64,000 nucleotides of DNA from Clostridium_AD sp050717515 (GTDB lineage Bacteria > Bacillota > Clostridia > Clostridiales > Clostridiaceae): assembly GCF_050717515.1 (NCBI RefSeq), contig NZ_JBOITL010000038.1:1-64000 (forward strand). The letters are read 5' to 3'. Position numbers and translations under genes: made by a program. The notes below the pieces were generated by a model that saw only the letters and a list, made by a program, of their open reading frames with translations, searched no databases and had not been told where the DNA came from. Shown here piece by piece: positions 25,923 through 34,382 of the stretch (positions are counted from its first letter, which is position 1; each line of letters opens with the position of its first letter).

Positions 25923-26057
25923 TTATGATAATGCCCTATATTCATATTTCAGTTGTTCAATGTCTTTCAATATTTCATTATAGTTTTTTAATAGATACTT
26001 CACATATTCTCTTGTTTCCCTAGCAAGCTTTAATTTAATATTCATTTTTGTATTCAT
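25923..26057 (-). CDS. Small helical protein (44 aa), unknown
   Basis: The frame MNTKMNIKLKLARETREYVK continues to ILKDIEQLKYEYRALS and stop. GGGAGG precedes the ATG at good spacing. The sequence is charged and helical, possibly a coiled coil. A 22-bp perfect inverted repeat starts 12 nt upstream of the start codon, overlapping the expected promoter. Nothing similar comes to mind. Confidence 0.5.
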   Translation of the reverse strand: MNTKMNIKLKLARETREYVKYLLKNYNEILKDIEQLKYEYRALS

Positions 26058-26069
26058 AAAAGAAGCCTC

Positions 26070-26119
26070 CCTAAAGTTATATATTTATAACTTGCATGTT
26101 ATAAATATATAACTTTAGG
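26070..26119. repeat. 22-bp perfect inverted repeat
   Basis: CCTAAAGTTATATATTTATAAC, given here as its 5' half CCTAAAGTTATA and 3' half TATTTATAAC, is followed by a 6-nt loop (TTGCAT) and its exact complement. One mismatch further out the match resumes. It lies upstream of the 44-residue gene. It could be an operator, a terminator for the other strand or a remnant of mobile DNA. Confidence 0.8.
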
Positions 26120-26346
26120 AAGGTTTTGTCAATATAAAAGTTTGGCATTCCCTCTTAGAAATTTTAAACTTACCAATACTAAATTTGTATTCACATAAGA
26201 CTTTCGCTTAGCTATAGGAAATTAAGGCTATATTTAAGAATGTTGTTATAACCATACCAATTTTTAGGAAGCCATTTGACTTCCCCTAGTTTAGATTTTA
26301 TGAAAATTGTGAATTAATAATATCTAAATCTCTTTATCCACTAAAA

Positions 26347-26688
26347 TTACTTAGGGATGCTTCTAACGTATATATGATTGCCGTCAGGGTCACAAAAATG
26401 CATATTCTTTGCTCCCCATGGTTGTAGTTTAGGAGCATCAATAATATATATACCTAACTTTAGCAACCTCTCATATTCTGACTCTAAATCATCAACAGTA
26501 AAAGCAATACTAACATTTTGATTATTCTTACTTTCTCCATTATTGTAAACACTGAAGGTTGTACCTTCAGTGATAATAAACTGATGTACTTCGTCCTTAC
26601 AGTCTGAATAGATATTTAAGATTTCCCTATAAAAATCAGCCATTTTTATTACATTATTTGTTTCTAAACAAACTTCTCCTAAATCCAT
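26347..26688 (-). CDS. VOC (glyoxalase/bleomycin resistance) family protein
   Basis: A 113-residue single-module VOC protein: MDLGEVCLETNNVIKMADFY, then the closing PWGAKNMHFCDPDGNHIYV, which carries the PDGN signature. Such proteins dimerise into metal-dependent dioxygenases, isomerases or drug-binding proteins. The ATG at 26688 follows GGAAAGGA; an ATG nine codons upstream has no ribosome site. It stands alone between repeat blocks. Confidence 0.85.
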   Translation of the reverse strand: MDLGEVCLETNNVIKMADFYREILNIYSDCKDEVHQFIITEGTTFSVYNNGESKNNQNVSIAFTVDDLESEYERLLKLGIYIIDAPKLQPWGAKNMHFCDPDGNHIYVRSIPK

Positions 26689-26749
26689 TTTTTTTTCCTT
26701 TCCAATATAATTCATTTAAAAGTTACTTCGCCATATTACACGAATTTTA

Positions 26750-26845
26750 CATATTTCTACGCCCTTATTAATCAATTACATTTTAATTTTTTCAACTTCC
26801 CATTTTAGACATAACCTGTCCAGTTTATCTAATTTCTTTAATACT
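26750..26845. repeat. Intergenic repeat R4, partial copy
   Basis: ACGCCCTTATTAATCAATTA and CAACTTCCCATTTTAGA are shared in order with 42955-43020. The closing TTACAGTTG motif has decayed here. Confidence 0.55.
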
Positions 26846-26869
26846 TCAACCGCAAGTATTCCTTTTTCT

Positions 26870-27331
26870 TTACTTTTGAAAATAAGACATAGGGGTAAAT
26901 CTAATACCATTAACAGTAAGCTCTTTGTCTGTATCAAAAAATCCAAGTCGATGATAAACTTCTATTGCGTATGGAGATGAATTTACTGTGATGTTGCTAA
27001 TATTATTCTCGCTTTTACATCTCTCTTCAACTGTTTGAAATAAACTTCTTGTTATACCTCGTCTATGATACTCTTTATTTACAAACAGCATGCATATATG
27101 ATTAATTCCTCTTGTTGTAATTAGACCTGCTAAATCAGCATTATCTATACAACCCCAAAAGTATATTTCACCTTTATCAAATTTATCAATGATAGAATTA
27201 TATGATATAAATTTCCTGAATTCTTCAATGCCTTGTTTTGAGTAATCTAATGCTTCAAATTCTTGAAAAACATTCCACACTAAATTAAGAGCATTTCTGA
27301 TATCATTTTTCTGCAACTTTATAATTTCCAC
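26870..27331 (-). CDS. GNAT family N-acetyltransferase
   Basis: A 153-residue acetyltransferase with LFVNKEYHRRGITRSLFQTV (RRGI loop for acetyl-CoA) and the C-terminal NSSPYAIEVYHRLGF segment. It is intact and ordinary in size. The ribosome site (GTAGGTGAA) precedes the ATG. The next gene upstream is beyond 400 nt of repeats. Substrate unknown. Confidence 0.85.
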   Translation of the reverse strand: MEIIKLQKNDIRNALNLVWNVFQEFEALDYSKQGIEEFRKFISYNSIIDKFDKGEIYFWGCIDNADLAGLITTRGINHICMLFVNKEYHRRGITRSLFQTVEERCKSENNISNITVNSSPYAIEVYHRLGFFDTDKELTVNGIRFTPMSYFQK

Positions 27332-27384
27332 ACAAATTCACCTACCTAATAAATTATATTGCTTCCCCTTTTTCTACAAATTTG

Positions 27385-27450
27385 ACATAACTCTTCAAGT
27401 GAGAAATGTCTTCAGATATATCTGATATGCCCTACACTTATAAAGTATTT
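27385..27450. repeat. Intergenic repeat R3, copy
   Basis: GACATAACTCTTCAAGTGAG followed by AAATGTCTTCAGATATATCT and GATATGCCC; TCAGATATATCTGA is a perfect 14-bp palindrome. It runs straight into R1 copy C through ACTTCCCATTATAGCC. Confidence 0.6.
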
Positions 27451-27454
27451 CACA

Positions 27455-27710
27455 TTTTGGGGACTTCCCATTATAGCCATAATACTCATAAATACTTCTA
27501 AAACATTCTACTAACAATCTTTCTACTTCCCTCTATCATATTCCTTCTAAATTTGTATAATAAACCAAAATAACTCGTTATTTACTAAACAATCCATCTT
27601 AACTTTTCTTTAATATTATGAAATACCAAAAAAAACACCGATATCTACCCGATGTTTTTTGTCCAAGCAAATCTATTAAAATTATTTAGTGCAAGATTTT
27701 AACATTATAT
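27455..27710. repeat. Dispersed terminator repeat R1, copy C
   Basis: Shares the ordered R1 strings (AATACTTCTAAAACATTCTA, TATCATATTCCTTCTAAATT, AACTCGTTATTTACTAAACA) and the ACACCGA/CCGATGT hairpin near 27636-27656. The embedded reading frame is absent. Confidence 0.7.
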
Positions 27711-27752
27711 CTTTATTTTACTTATAATGTCTCTTTTACTTTTATCCATTAT

Positions 27753-28091
27753 TTAAACTGGGACCCTTCCCTCTCGATTACTGCTCTGATACAAAAAATA
27801 GCAAAACCTTATTACAAAGTTTTTACTATCTTTTTTAATTATTGCACCTCTATTTTTTCTTGTTAATAATGAACAGCACTCCACATGAAGTGTTTGTATA
27901 TACCTATTATTTAAATTGTAGGAGTCTATGAATTTATTAAGAATTCCTATTTTCTGTAGCTGTTTTTCATTTGGTTCTATAATTTTAGGATGTTCTAAAA
28001 TATTAAAGGGATTGTTTTCTTTTGCATATCCCTGAACTCTCTTTAAGGATATACCTGTTAAATTGAGAACAGATGTATTTATAATTATCAA
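27753..28091 (-). pseudogene. Possible N-terminal fragment of a RadC/JAB-type protein
   Basis: The 112-codon frame contains NPFNILEHPKIIEPNEKQLQ and KIGILNKFIDSYN, resembling the linker region before the JAB domain of clostridial RadC-like proteins. No JAB metal motif follows; the frame ends in unrelated sequence (SNREGRVPV). There is no clear ribosome site. I treat it as a remnant. Confidence 0.3.
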
Positions 28092-28225
28092 GGTTTATTT
28101 CTTTTCTGCTATTCACTTATCTCTCAAGGCTGATTTCATTATTTTCACATTTTATTGGAAGTTTATCTCATACTACTTAAAATACAATTATAGGGTAATA
28201 GCTTACAAGCATATGGAATTGATGA

Positions 28226-29593
28226 TCACAAAACTCGGTTAAAATACACAGTAACAACGCATCCCTTTCCCTTTTTACTCTTCACATCTATGCTTGCCTT
28301 ATGAAGTGTCAATATATTCTTTACAATGGTGAGTCCTATTCCTGTGCCTTCTATTTCATGTCTACTTTTGTCTCCCCTATATAGCCTCTCAAATATATAA
28401 GGTAAATCCTCATTATTAATTCCAATGCCTGTATCTTTTATTTTTAATATTACCTTTTCATCACTTTCTTTCAAAGTAATATTAATTTCCCCTAACCCTT
28501 CTGTAAATTTGACTGCATTAGAAAGCAAATTAATAATTACCTGTTTTATCTTATCACTGTCTCCTAAAATGTTACATGGTTTATTAGTACTACATTCTAA
28601 GGATATGCTAAGATTCTTATTTTCCGCTATTACTTCAAAATCATTTACAACTGAGGAAATAATATTCTTTAAATCAATTTTTTGCATGCTTAGCGCTGTT
28701 TCCTCCGCGTCAACCTCTTTTAATGTATTTAAATTGTCTAAAAGCTTTCCAAATCTAATAACCTCTTCATTAAGATAAGTTAATCTTTCATTATCTACTG
28801 GAAAAATACCATCAATCATAGCCTCAAAATTATTTTGAAGAATATTAAGGGGTGTTCTAATTTCATGGGATATATCTGATACTAATCTTTTTCTAAGCAC
28901 ATCCTGATGCTGAAGCTTTTCTCCAAGCGTATTTATGCTATTTCTTAAATCTTCAAGCTCTAAAATATTACTCTTATTATGTGACCTTTCTCCATAATTT
29001 CCGTTTGAAAGATAAACTGAAATTTTTGAAATTTGGCTAAGAGGGGTGGAAAATTGCTTTGAAATAAATATACTTATTAATATTGTTATTAAGATTGAAA
29101 GTACAACACTTAGAATAATACTCTCATTTATTGAAATTTTGAAATTTACATCTTCTTCGGATAATAGTATAGGAGCATATTGTCCTATTTCTACATATCC
29201 TACAATTTTGTTATTAGATCTTATTTCAAAGGTGCTTGTAGTATAAACTCCTTCATTTTTAATGTGCATATGAACGTTAGGATTGTCAATCATGTCATTA
29301 GGGTCCATTCCCCAAATTTTTTTTTTATTTTCCCCCTTAAGAGTAAGACAATAGTTACCCATATAGGCTTCATGCATAATTTCTATTCCTGAATTTTCAT
29401 TCCACGTACCATTTTTTTTATATACCTCCTCTAAATATTTAACTATTCTAATATTCCTCTTATTTTGTATCTCAACTAAGTACTTGTCAAAGGTTCTTGA
29501 TATTGTTATATTTACAAAAAGCGTAGATAATAAAAGTGCTAATATAGCGGTACATACCAAAATAATACTTAATCTTCTTCTTATGCTTTGCAT
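28226..29593 (-). CDS. Sensor histidine kinase
   Basis: A 455-residue membrane kinase: helix 1 at about residues 8-32, an extracytoplasmic sensor region to residue 155, helix 2 at about 158-178, a HAMP linker, a HisKA helix with SDISHEIRTPLN (phospho-His243), then N box (NLLSNAVKFTE), G boxes (DTGIGINNEDLP and GTGIGLTIVK). It pairs with the OmpR-type regulator 3 nt upstream. The C40 hydrolase divergent in order but on the same strand suggests cell-wall stress control, which is inference. Confidence 0.93.
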   Translation of the reverse strand: MQSIRRRLSIILVCTAILALLLSTLFVNITISRTFDKYLVEIQNKRNIRIVKYLEEVYKKNGTWNENSGIEIMHEAYMGNYCLTLKGENKKKIWGMDPNDMIDNPNVHMHIKNEGVYTTSTFEIRSNNKIVGYVEIGQYAPILLSEEDVNFKISINESIILSVVLSILITILISIFISKQFSTPLSQISKISVYLSNGNYGERSHNKSNILELEDLRNSINTLGEKLQHQDVLRKRLVSDISHEIRTPLNILQNNFEAMIDGIFPVDNERLTYLNEEVIRFGKLLDNLNTLKEVDAEETALSMQKIDLKNIISSVVNDFEVIAENKNLSISLECSTNKPCNILGDSDKIKQVIINLLSNAVKFTEGLGEINITLKESDEKVILKIKDTGIGINNEDLPYIFERLYRGDKSRHEIEGTGIGLTIVKNILTLHKASIDVKSKKGKGCVVTVYFNRVL

Positions 29594-29596
29594 AAA

Positions 29597-30277
29597 TTAA
29601 TCACCACCAAATTTGTACCCAATTTTAGTTACAGTTAATATATATTTAGGATTTCTGGTGTCCTCTTCTATCTTTTTTCGTATATTCTTAATGTGTACAT
29701 CTATTGTTCTATCAAAACCTTGAAAATCTATTCCCATAATTCTTTCAATCAGTTTCTCTCTTGTAAATATCTTCCCCTCATTAGATGAAAGAATATGTAC
29801 TATGTCAAATTCATTTGGTGTAAGATATATTTCTTCGCCACGCGCTTTAACTATTCTTTTCTCATAATTAATTTCTAAATCACCATTATTATAAATTTTT
29901 GTTTCACACTCATTTACATTCAGCCTTCTAAATAAAGATTTTACTCTTGCAATTAGTTCTCGTGGGCTGAACGGCTTAACAAGATACTCATCTGCTCCTA
30001 GATTTAATCCTTCTATTCTATTTTCTAAAGTACTCTTTGCTGTAAGCATAAATATATGCACATCAGAAATTTTTCTTAGTATACTACAAACCTCTTCACC
30101 AGATATGTCAGGCAGCATTAGGTCTAGTATAACTAAGCTAAATTCAATTTTTTCGAAAAGTTTTATACCTTCCATACCCTTTGTAGTACAATAAACAATA
30201 TAGCCTTCTTTTTCAAGATATGCTTTTTGTATTTCTGAAATCTTTTCTTCGTCTTCAATAATTAATATATTATTCAC
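29597..30277 (-). CDS. OmpR/PhoB family response regulator
   Basis: A 226-residue regulator: receiver domain 1-115 with acidic pocket ED (9-10), phospho-Asp52 in LVILDLMLPD and Lys in VKPFSPREL; winged-helix domain from about residue 128 (EIYLTPNEFDIVHILSSNEG, then VHIKNIRKKIE). It is immediately followed by its kinase. Sixty-eight nucleotides of a near-identical gene copy persist at 36248. Confidence 0.95.
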   Translation of the reverse strand: MNNILIIEDEEKISEIQKAYLEKEGYIVYCTTKGMEGIKLFEKIEFSLVILDLMLPDISGEEVCSILRKISDVHIFMLTAKSTLENRIEGLNLGADEYLVKPFSPRELIARVKSLFRRLNVNECETKIYNNGDLEINYEKRIVKARGEEIYLTPNEFDIVHILSSNEGKIFTREKLIERIMGIDFQGFDRTIDVHIKNIRKKIEEDTRNPKYILTVTKIGYKFGGD

Positions 30278-30624
30278 GTTTAATTAACCCCTTTTTTAAT
30301 TTAATAGTTGACATATTTGAATTCTCTTCATTATTATGTTTCCCTAATATTTATCATAATATATAAAAATATGTATTTAATGTGTTAATAATGTGAAAGT
30401 GAAATTCCGTGAAAAAATCAATAGAAAGATTCTCTCATTTCTATGATATCTTGACTCCTCATAATATAATTATATCTACAAAAAAATGTCTTCAAAACGC
30501 TATAAATGTAGTATTAGTCCTATAACCATATTGAATAAAAAAGTATTAGTAGATATTGATGAAAAACATTTATATAATATGATAACTATCAAATTATAAT
30601 TTCATCAATACTATAATAAAGAAT

Positions 30625-30680
30625 ATATATTGTGCAAAGCTCATTAAAACAACTTCAAAACTATACTTTGCACAATATAT
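30625..30680. terminator. Long-stem hairpin after the C40 hydrolase gene
   Basis: ATATATTGTGCAAAG and its exact complement form a 15-bp stem over a 26-nt loop, 7 nt after the hydrolase stop. A T-run follows on the plus strand only. The rest of the 410-nt gap (30278-30624) holds the response-regulator promoter region and a 37-codon frame without ribosome site that I do not believe. Confidence 0.55.
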
Positions 30681-30687
30681 GTATTTT

Positions 30688-31824
30688 TTATTTTACTCTT
30701 CTAGCAGTTACATAATCTTTTCTTCCTACTGGTGAAATTTTAACCACATCTCCTGTATGAGGAGCATGGATATAATTATTATCCCCAATGTACATGCCCA
30801 TGTGATGGGGATTAGCAAAGGTTCCATAGAATATCAAGTCTCCAGGTTGAAGGTTGTCTCTTGATACTTGTAAACCATCATTTATCTGATCAAAGGTGGT
30901 TCTTCCTACTGATATTCCAAAATGCGCGTATACGTATTGTGTAAATCCTGAGCAATCAAATCCCGAAGGCGTTGTTCCACCCCATAAATATGGTGTGCCA
31001 AGGAAGTTAGAAGCGTAGGCTATTACAGCATTATCTGATATAGTAGCTGATCCTCTTGAAGGTGTATATTTAGGTGCTGAATTTCTTATTTCATTTATTT
31101 TTGTTATGCTTTTACTTGCTGACACTTCAGGCTTGTTTAGTTGTGCTACAAGAAGATTTTCCTTACTGCTTTTTAGTTCTGTTAATAATTTATTGTGTAA
31201 CTCTTTAGTGACAATTTCCTTACTCTTTAGTTCAGTTGCCAATTTATTTTGTGACTCTTTAGTAACAATTATTTTATCTAGCTTCTGCTTATTTTCTACT
31301 TGCAAATTTAGCAATACTTCCTTTGTGTTATTCAAATTTTTCTGCTTTTCATTTAATTCTTTTTGGGCGACTTTAAACTCCTCCACTACTTTTTGATCAA
31401 ATTCAATAATGGTTTTTATGTTTTCTACTCTAGATGCAAAATCTCCAAAGTCCTCTGAATCAAGTATTATACTCATATATCCATCAAATCCATTTATGTA
31501 CAAGCTTCTCATTCTACTATTAAATAATTCTTCTTCCTTTTGGTTTTCCTTTTCAACCTGCTTAGCCTTCGCAGCGGCACTTTCAATCGCCTTTTTAGTT
31601 TGGAGTATTTTCACTTTATTTTCTTCTGTCTTGGCCATGATTTTTTCAATTTCATTATCAAACTCCTCTAGTCTAGCTTCAATTCCTTCCCTCTCATCTT
31701 GAATTTTAGTTAGTGAACCCTTCTGCTGTTGTAACTTATCATTTGTTGGAATCGCGAGTGTTGTTACATTTGAAGTGAAAATCAAGGTAATTACAACAGC
31801 GATACTTCTCAGGGCATTCTTCAT
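30688..31824 (-). CDS. Secreted NlpC/P60 (C40) peptidoglycan hydrolase with coiled-coil domain
   Basis: A 378-residue exported enzyme. Residues 1-26 are a signal peptide. Residues 30-225 are a long coiled coil of PcsB type, containing an 18-residue tandem repeat (TKESQNKLATELKS / TKELHNKLLTELKS at 188-220). Residues 262-378 are an NlpC/P60 domain with Cys291 (GFDCSGFTQ), His341 (HHMGMYIG) and His353. It would cut stem-peptide bonds in the cell wall. AGGAGATGTAATA precedes the ATG. The two-component genes lie downstream on the same strand. Confidence 0.93.
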   Translation of the reverse strand: MKNALRSIAVVITLIFTSNVTTLAIPTNDKLQQQKGSLTKIQDEREGIEARLEEFDNEIEKIMAKTEENKVKILQTKKAIESAAAKAKQVEKENQKEEELFNSRMRSLYINGFDGYMSIILDSEDFGDFASRVENIKTIIEFDQKVVEEFKVAQKELNEKQKNLNNTKEVLLNLQVENKQKLDKIIVTKESQNKLATELKSKEIVTKELHNKLLTELKSSKENLLVAQLNKPEVSASKSITKINEIRNSAPKYTPSRGSATISDNAVIAYASNFLGTPYLWGGTTPSGFDCSGFTQYVYAHFGISVGRTTFDQINDGLQVSRDNLQPGDLIFYGTFANPHHMGMYIGDNNYIHAPHTGDVVKISPVGRKDYVTARRVK

Positions 31825-31875
31825 TATTACATCTCCTTCACTCTTTTAAGTTTTATGATTTACATATAAAATTTA

Positions 31876-32058
31876 TCATAAACTTATGAAGTTCTTATGA
31901 AGATTTAAATGAGCAGGAATTTCAGTAGTATCGATTCCTGCTCCCTTTTCATATTTTGAAAAGTCTAGTATTTCTGCCCCTTCTGCCGGTCCAAGTATTA
32001 ATTGATTTAATTTTACTGGTGCCTCTAAAAAACCTCCGTCGAGTGCTATCTTAAAACC
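31876..32058 (-). pseudogene. Multicopper oxidase internal fragment
   Basis: The minus-strand frame reads FKIALDGGFLEAPVKLNQLI, LGPAEGAEILDFSKYEKG and runs out at a TGA at 31876. The pattern DGGFLExPVxLxxLxLGPAERAE is that of the middle cupredoxin domain of CotA-like multicopper oxidases. Everything upstream and downstream of this is missing. A C-terminal piece of the same family lies on the opposite strand at 33509. Confidence 0.65.
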
Positions 32059-32096
32059 CTAAGTTCCTTATTCATATTTTTGTCTACAATTAAAAA

Positions 32097-32137
32097 GTCA
32101 TATCAAAGAGAAGATTTCACTACTGCTTTGATATGAC
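32097..32137 (-). terminator. Orphan terminator hairpin
   Basis: GTCATATCAAAG and its exact complement form a 12-bp stem, followed by TTTTTAATT on the minus strand. It is nearly the same hairpin as the one at 33734, which ends the SHOCT gene, so a related gene was probably lost here. From 32138 to 32410 I see nothing else. Confidence 0.6.
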
Positions 32138-32413
32138 CAACATTCAATTATGTTTTATATTTAAATTTTTATAAAATATTACTCATCCATGTTGTCTCAT
32201 ATTTTAATCAATAAATTAATCGGTAGTTTATACAATATGTTATGTGATAAATGTTTAATAAATGTAGTTAAGTGTTTAAGTAATCTCCACAGAATAGCTA
32301 TTTTGATTCTGTATTTCCGTTAAAAAATCATAGCTTGGTATAATTTAACTTACTATATATCATAATTCATGTATTGTGAACTTCCTCTCATAGATTATAT
32401 GGACCAGATACCA

Positions 32414-32699
32414 CCTTAGTTGCAAAATCGCAGCGGTTTTGGCTGGAGCAACAAAAGAGCAAATTACTAGCATAGAAGAGTATGGATTAAATTTAGGAAT
32501 GGCATACCAAATAATGGATGATTGTAATGACAAAGACATTACTGCGCAATTAAATATAACAGTGGAAGATGCTAAATTATATGGAAATAGAGCAATTGCA
32601 TGTCTTGATTCCTTTGAATATTCTCCATACAAAATAAGTTTAATAAATCTTGTGAACTTTATTCTTAAACTTTCTCATGCGAAAGTAAGTAACATGTAA
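32414..32699 (+). pseudogene. C-terminal fragment of a polyprenyl diphosphate synthase
   Basis: The frame AGATKEQITSIEEYGLNLGM followed by AYQIMDDCNDKD matches the second Asp-rich helix of heptaprenyl-type synthases, where DDxxD normally appears; here it is DDCND. It ends properly at 32699. The catalytic first half is absent and there is no start signal, so this is a gene end carried here by recombination. It stops 50 nt before doxX. Confidence 0.65.
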
Positions 32700-32749
32700 T
32701 TATATTTATAAACCATAAAAACACAAAATTAAAATGGAGGTATATTAAA

Positions 32750-33268
32750 ATGAAATTATTAAAACACAAATCATTTAACATTATTTGGACAGCACTACGT
32801 ATATGGTTAGGCTACCAATGGATTTCTGCTGGATTGGAAAAGGTTACTGGAAGTGGGTGGATTGGCAGTACTGCTGGAACTTCTATAACAGGATTTTTGA
32901 AAGGTGCGCTAGCTAAAGCTGGGGGTGCTCACCCCGCAGTACAGTCTTGGTATGCTGATTTTATTAAAAACGTAGCTTTACCAAATGCTACAACATTTAG
33001 CTATCTAGTTGCATTTGGTGAAATTTTAGTTGGTATTAGCTTAATTCTAGGTGCACTTACAGTTGTGGGTCTCATCGCTGGTGCGTTTATGAATCTAAAC
33101 TATTTATTGGCTGGTACTACTAGTACAAATCCAAATATGTATACAATAGCATTTATACTCTTATTTGTAGGAGCAAATGCTTACTCTATTGGACTTGACC
33201 ACTATATATTACCAGTTCTAAAAAAAACCTTTGGTAAAAAATCGGATTCCAACCTAATTACCTCATAA
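32750..33268 (+). CDS. DoxX family membrane protein
   Basis: A 172-residue protein with four helices (about residues 12-30, 80-100, 103-125 and 132-150). SAGLEKVTGSGWIG, LVAFGEILVGISLILG and NLNYLLAGTTSTNP are typical of the DoxX/DoxD-like family, whose members are linked to redox and thiosulfate metabolism or membrane oxidoreductases. GGAGGTATATTAAA precedes the ATG. It is on the plus strand, in a copper/iron gene neighbourhood. Confidence 0.82.
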   Translation: MKLLKHKSFNIIWTALRIWLGYQWISAGLEKVTGSGWIGSTAGTSITGFLKGALAKAGGAHPAVQSWYADFIKNVALPNATTFSYLVAFGEILVGISLILGALTVVGLIAGAFMNLNYLLAGTTSTNPNMYTIAFILLFVGANAYSIGLDHYILPVLKKTFGKKSDSNLITS

Positions 33269-33390
33269 CATAAATTTTGCTATTAACTAATTTATTAGAA
33301 TATAAAAGTTTAACACTTAAACTTTAACTTTTCATTGTTAACTTACTATAAGATAAAATTATTTTTTAAAACGAAAGGGGCACTATAAAC

Positions 33391-33631
33391 ATGAAATTAG
33401 AATTATTAAGGGGAAAGGTTAACTACTATTAAAAAATTAATGCCTTTGTTTTTCTGATTGGTTCAGGAAATGTAACTAGAAATAATAGTTACTTCGGGTG
33501 AAACTTGAGATATTGAATTTATGGCAAATAATCCAGGTGTATGGCTCTTTCATTGCCATATGCCACATCATATGTCCAATAATATGACAAGTAAACCAGA
33601 TGGCATGTTTACAACTATTGTTTATAAATAA
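33391..33631 (+). pseudogene. Multicopper oxidase remnant (start region and C-terminus)
   Basis: AAAGGGGCACTATAAAC precedes an ATG at 33391 opening MKLELLRGKVNYY, which then hits stops. From 33509 a clean frame reads DIEFMANNPGVWLFHCHMPH then HMSNNMTSKPDGMFTTIVYK and stop. HCHMPHH is the type 1/type 3 copper motif at the end of multicopper oxidases. The middle of the gene is gone. Whether the start and end pieces come from one gene is inference. Confidence 0.65.
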
Positions 33632-33733
33632 AAATCTAACCTTTAACGTTCTACCTTAATTCTATATTTAACAAATAGTTGCAATGAAAATTAATGAACA
33701 TATGAAAGAGTTTTACTTAAAATTAATTAAAAA

Positions 33734-33772
33734 GTCATGTCAAAGGAGAATTATCAATTACTTTGACATGAC
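33734..33772. terminator. Bidirectional terminator after the SHOCT gene
   Basis: GTCATGTCAAAG and its exact complement form a 12-bp stem over a 15-nt loop; T-runs follow on both strands. It is 11 nt beyond the SHOCT stop. Confidence 0.8.
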
Positions 33773-33783
33773 TATAATTTTTT

Positions 33784-34020
33784 TTATAATTTATGATTTA
33801 ATAATATATTTTTTTTAGTATTATATTCTTCTTCATTTATTTCTCCACGAGCAAATCTCTCATTTAAGATATCTATAGAATTATCTTTAAATCCAATATC
33901 TTTACCATTATTCTTTTGCCCTTGATTGTAGATTACATATATAACCACTCCAATTAAAATTATAGGAATAATCATCATTCCAAACCAACCTCCCATCATA
34001 TTATATCCATATCCCATCAT
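33784..34020 (-). CDS. SHOCT-domain small membrane protein
   Basis: A 78-residue protein: a Met/Gly-rich start (MMGYGYNMMGGWFGMM), one membrane helix (about residues 16-32) and a C-terminal SHOCT motif (LNERFARGEINEEEYNTKK). This layout is common near copper and multicopper oxidase genes in Firmicutes. The Met-rich start might bind copper, which is inference. GAAAGGATAACTTGAA precedes the ATG. Confidence 0.85.
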   Translation of the reverse strand: MMGYGYNMMGGWFGMMIIPIILIGVVIYVIYNQGQKNNGKDIGFKDNSIDILNERFARGEINEEEYNTKKNILLNHKL

Positions 34021-34193
34021 TTCAAGTTATCCTTTCATTATCTTTATATTTTTTGTTTTAGTACCTACTAGAATATTATCTTCCCATCATACTTCCACAA
34101 TAAAGAGAATATAATCTAAAATAAATTCATATACCTGTGCAGGATGAAGAATGTTACCACCCGCATTAACTCATCATGGCATGACATTAGTCA

Positions 34194-34349
34194 TTACCTT
34201 GCACCAACTACACCAGAAATTACACCAATAATAGCTATGTTAAACATGATATCATCTTTAATCCATCTATTTTTTGCCTGCAATTCAGCAAAGTACACTG
34301 CTGAAATTATACTAACTGCAACCATTAGACTATTTAGTTCAATTAGTTG
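34194..34349 (-). pseudogene. lgt: lgt N-terminal fragment
   Basis: The frame ELNSLMVAVSIISAVYFAEL then WIKDDIMFNIAIIGVISGVV and GAR resembles residues of prolipoprotein diacylglyceryl transferase just before its HGG/GAR-type motif. It stops right after GAR. No ribosome site or catalytic domain is present. Confidence 0.5.
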
Positions 34350-34382
34350 TTAATTGTCACAAACTATTTATCATCCGTTAGT

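Noticed and set aside
30490..30600. 37-codon plus-strand frame upstream of the response regulator
   Set aside because: It has no ribosome site, no homology and lies in a region that should hold the regulator's promoter.
31106..31702. Long plus-strand frames opposite the C40 hydrolase
   Set aside because: They are antisense to the coiled-coil region and show the Ser/Leu-rich composition of mirror frames.
32360..32632. Minus-strand frame opposite the polyprenyl synthase fragment
   Set aside because: The plus strand has clear homology; the minus frame is its shadow.
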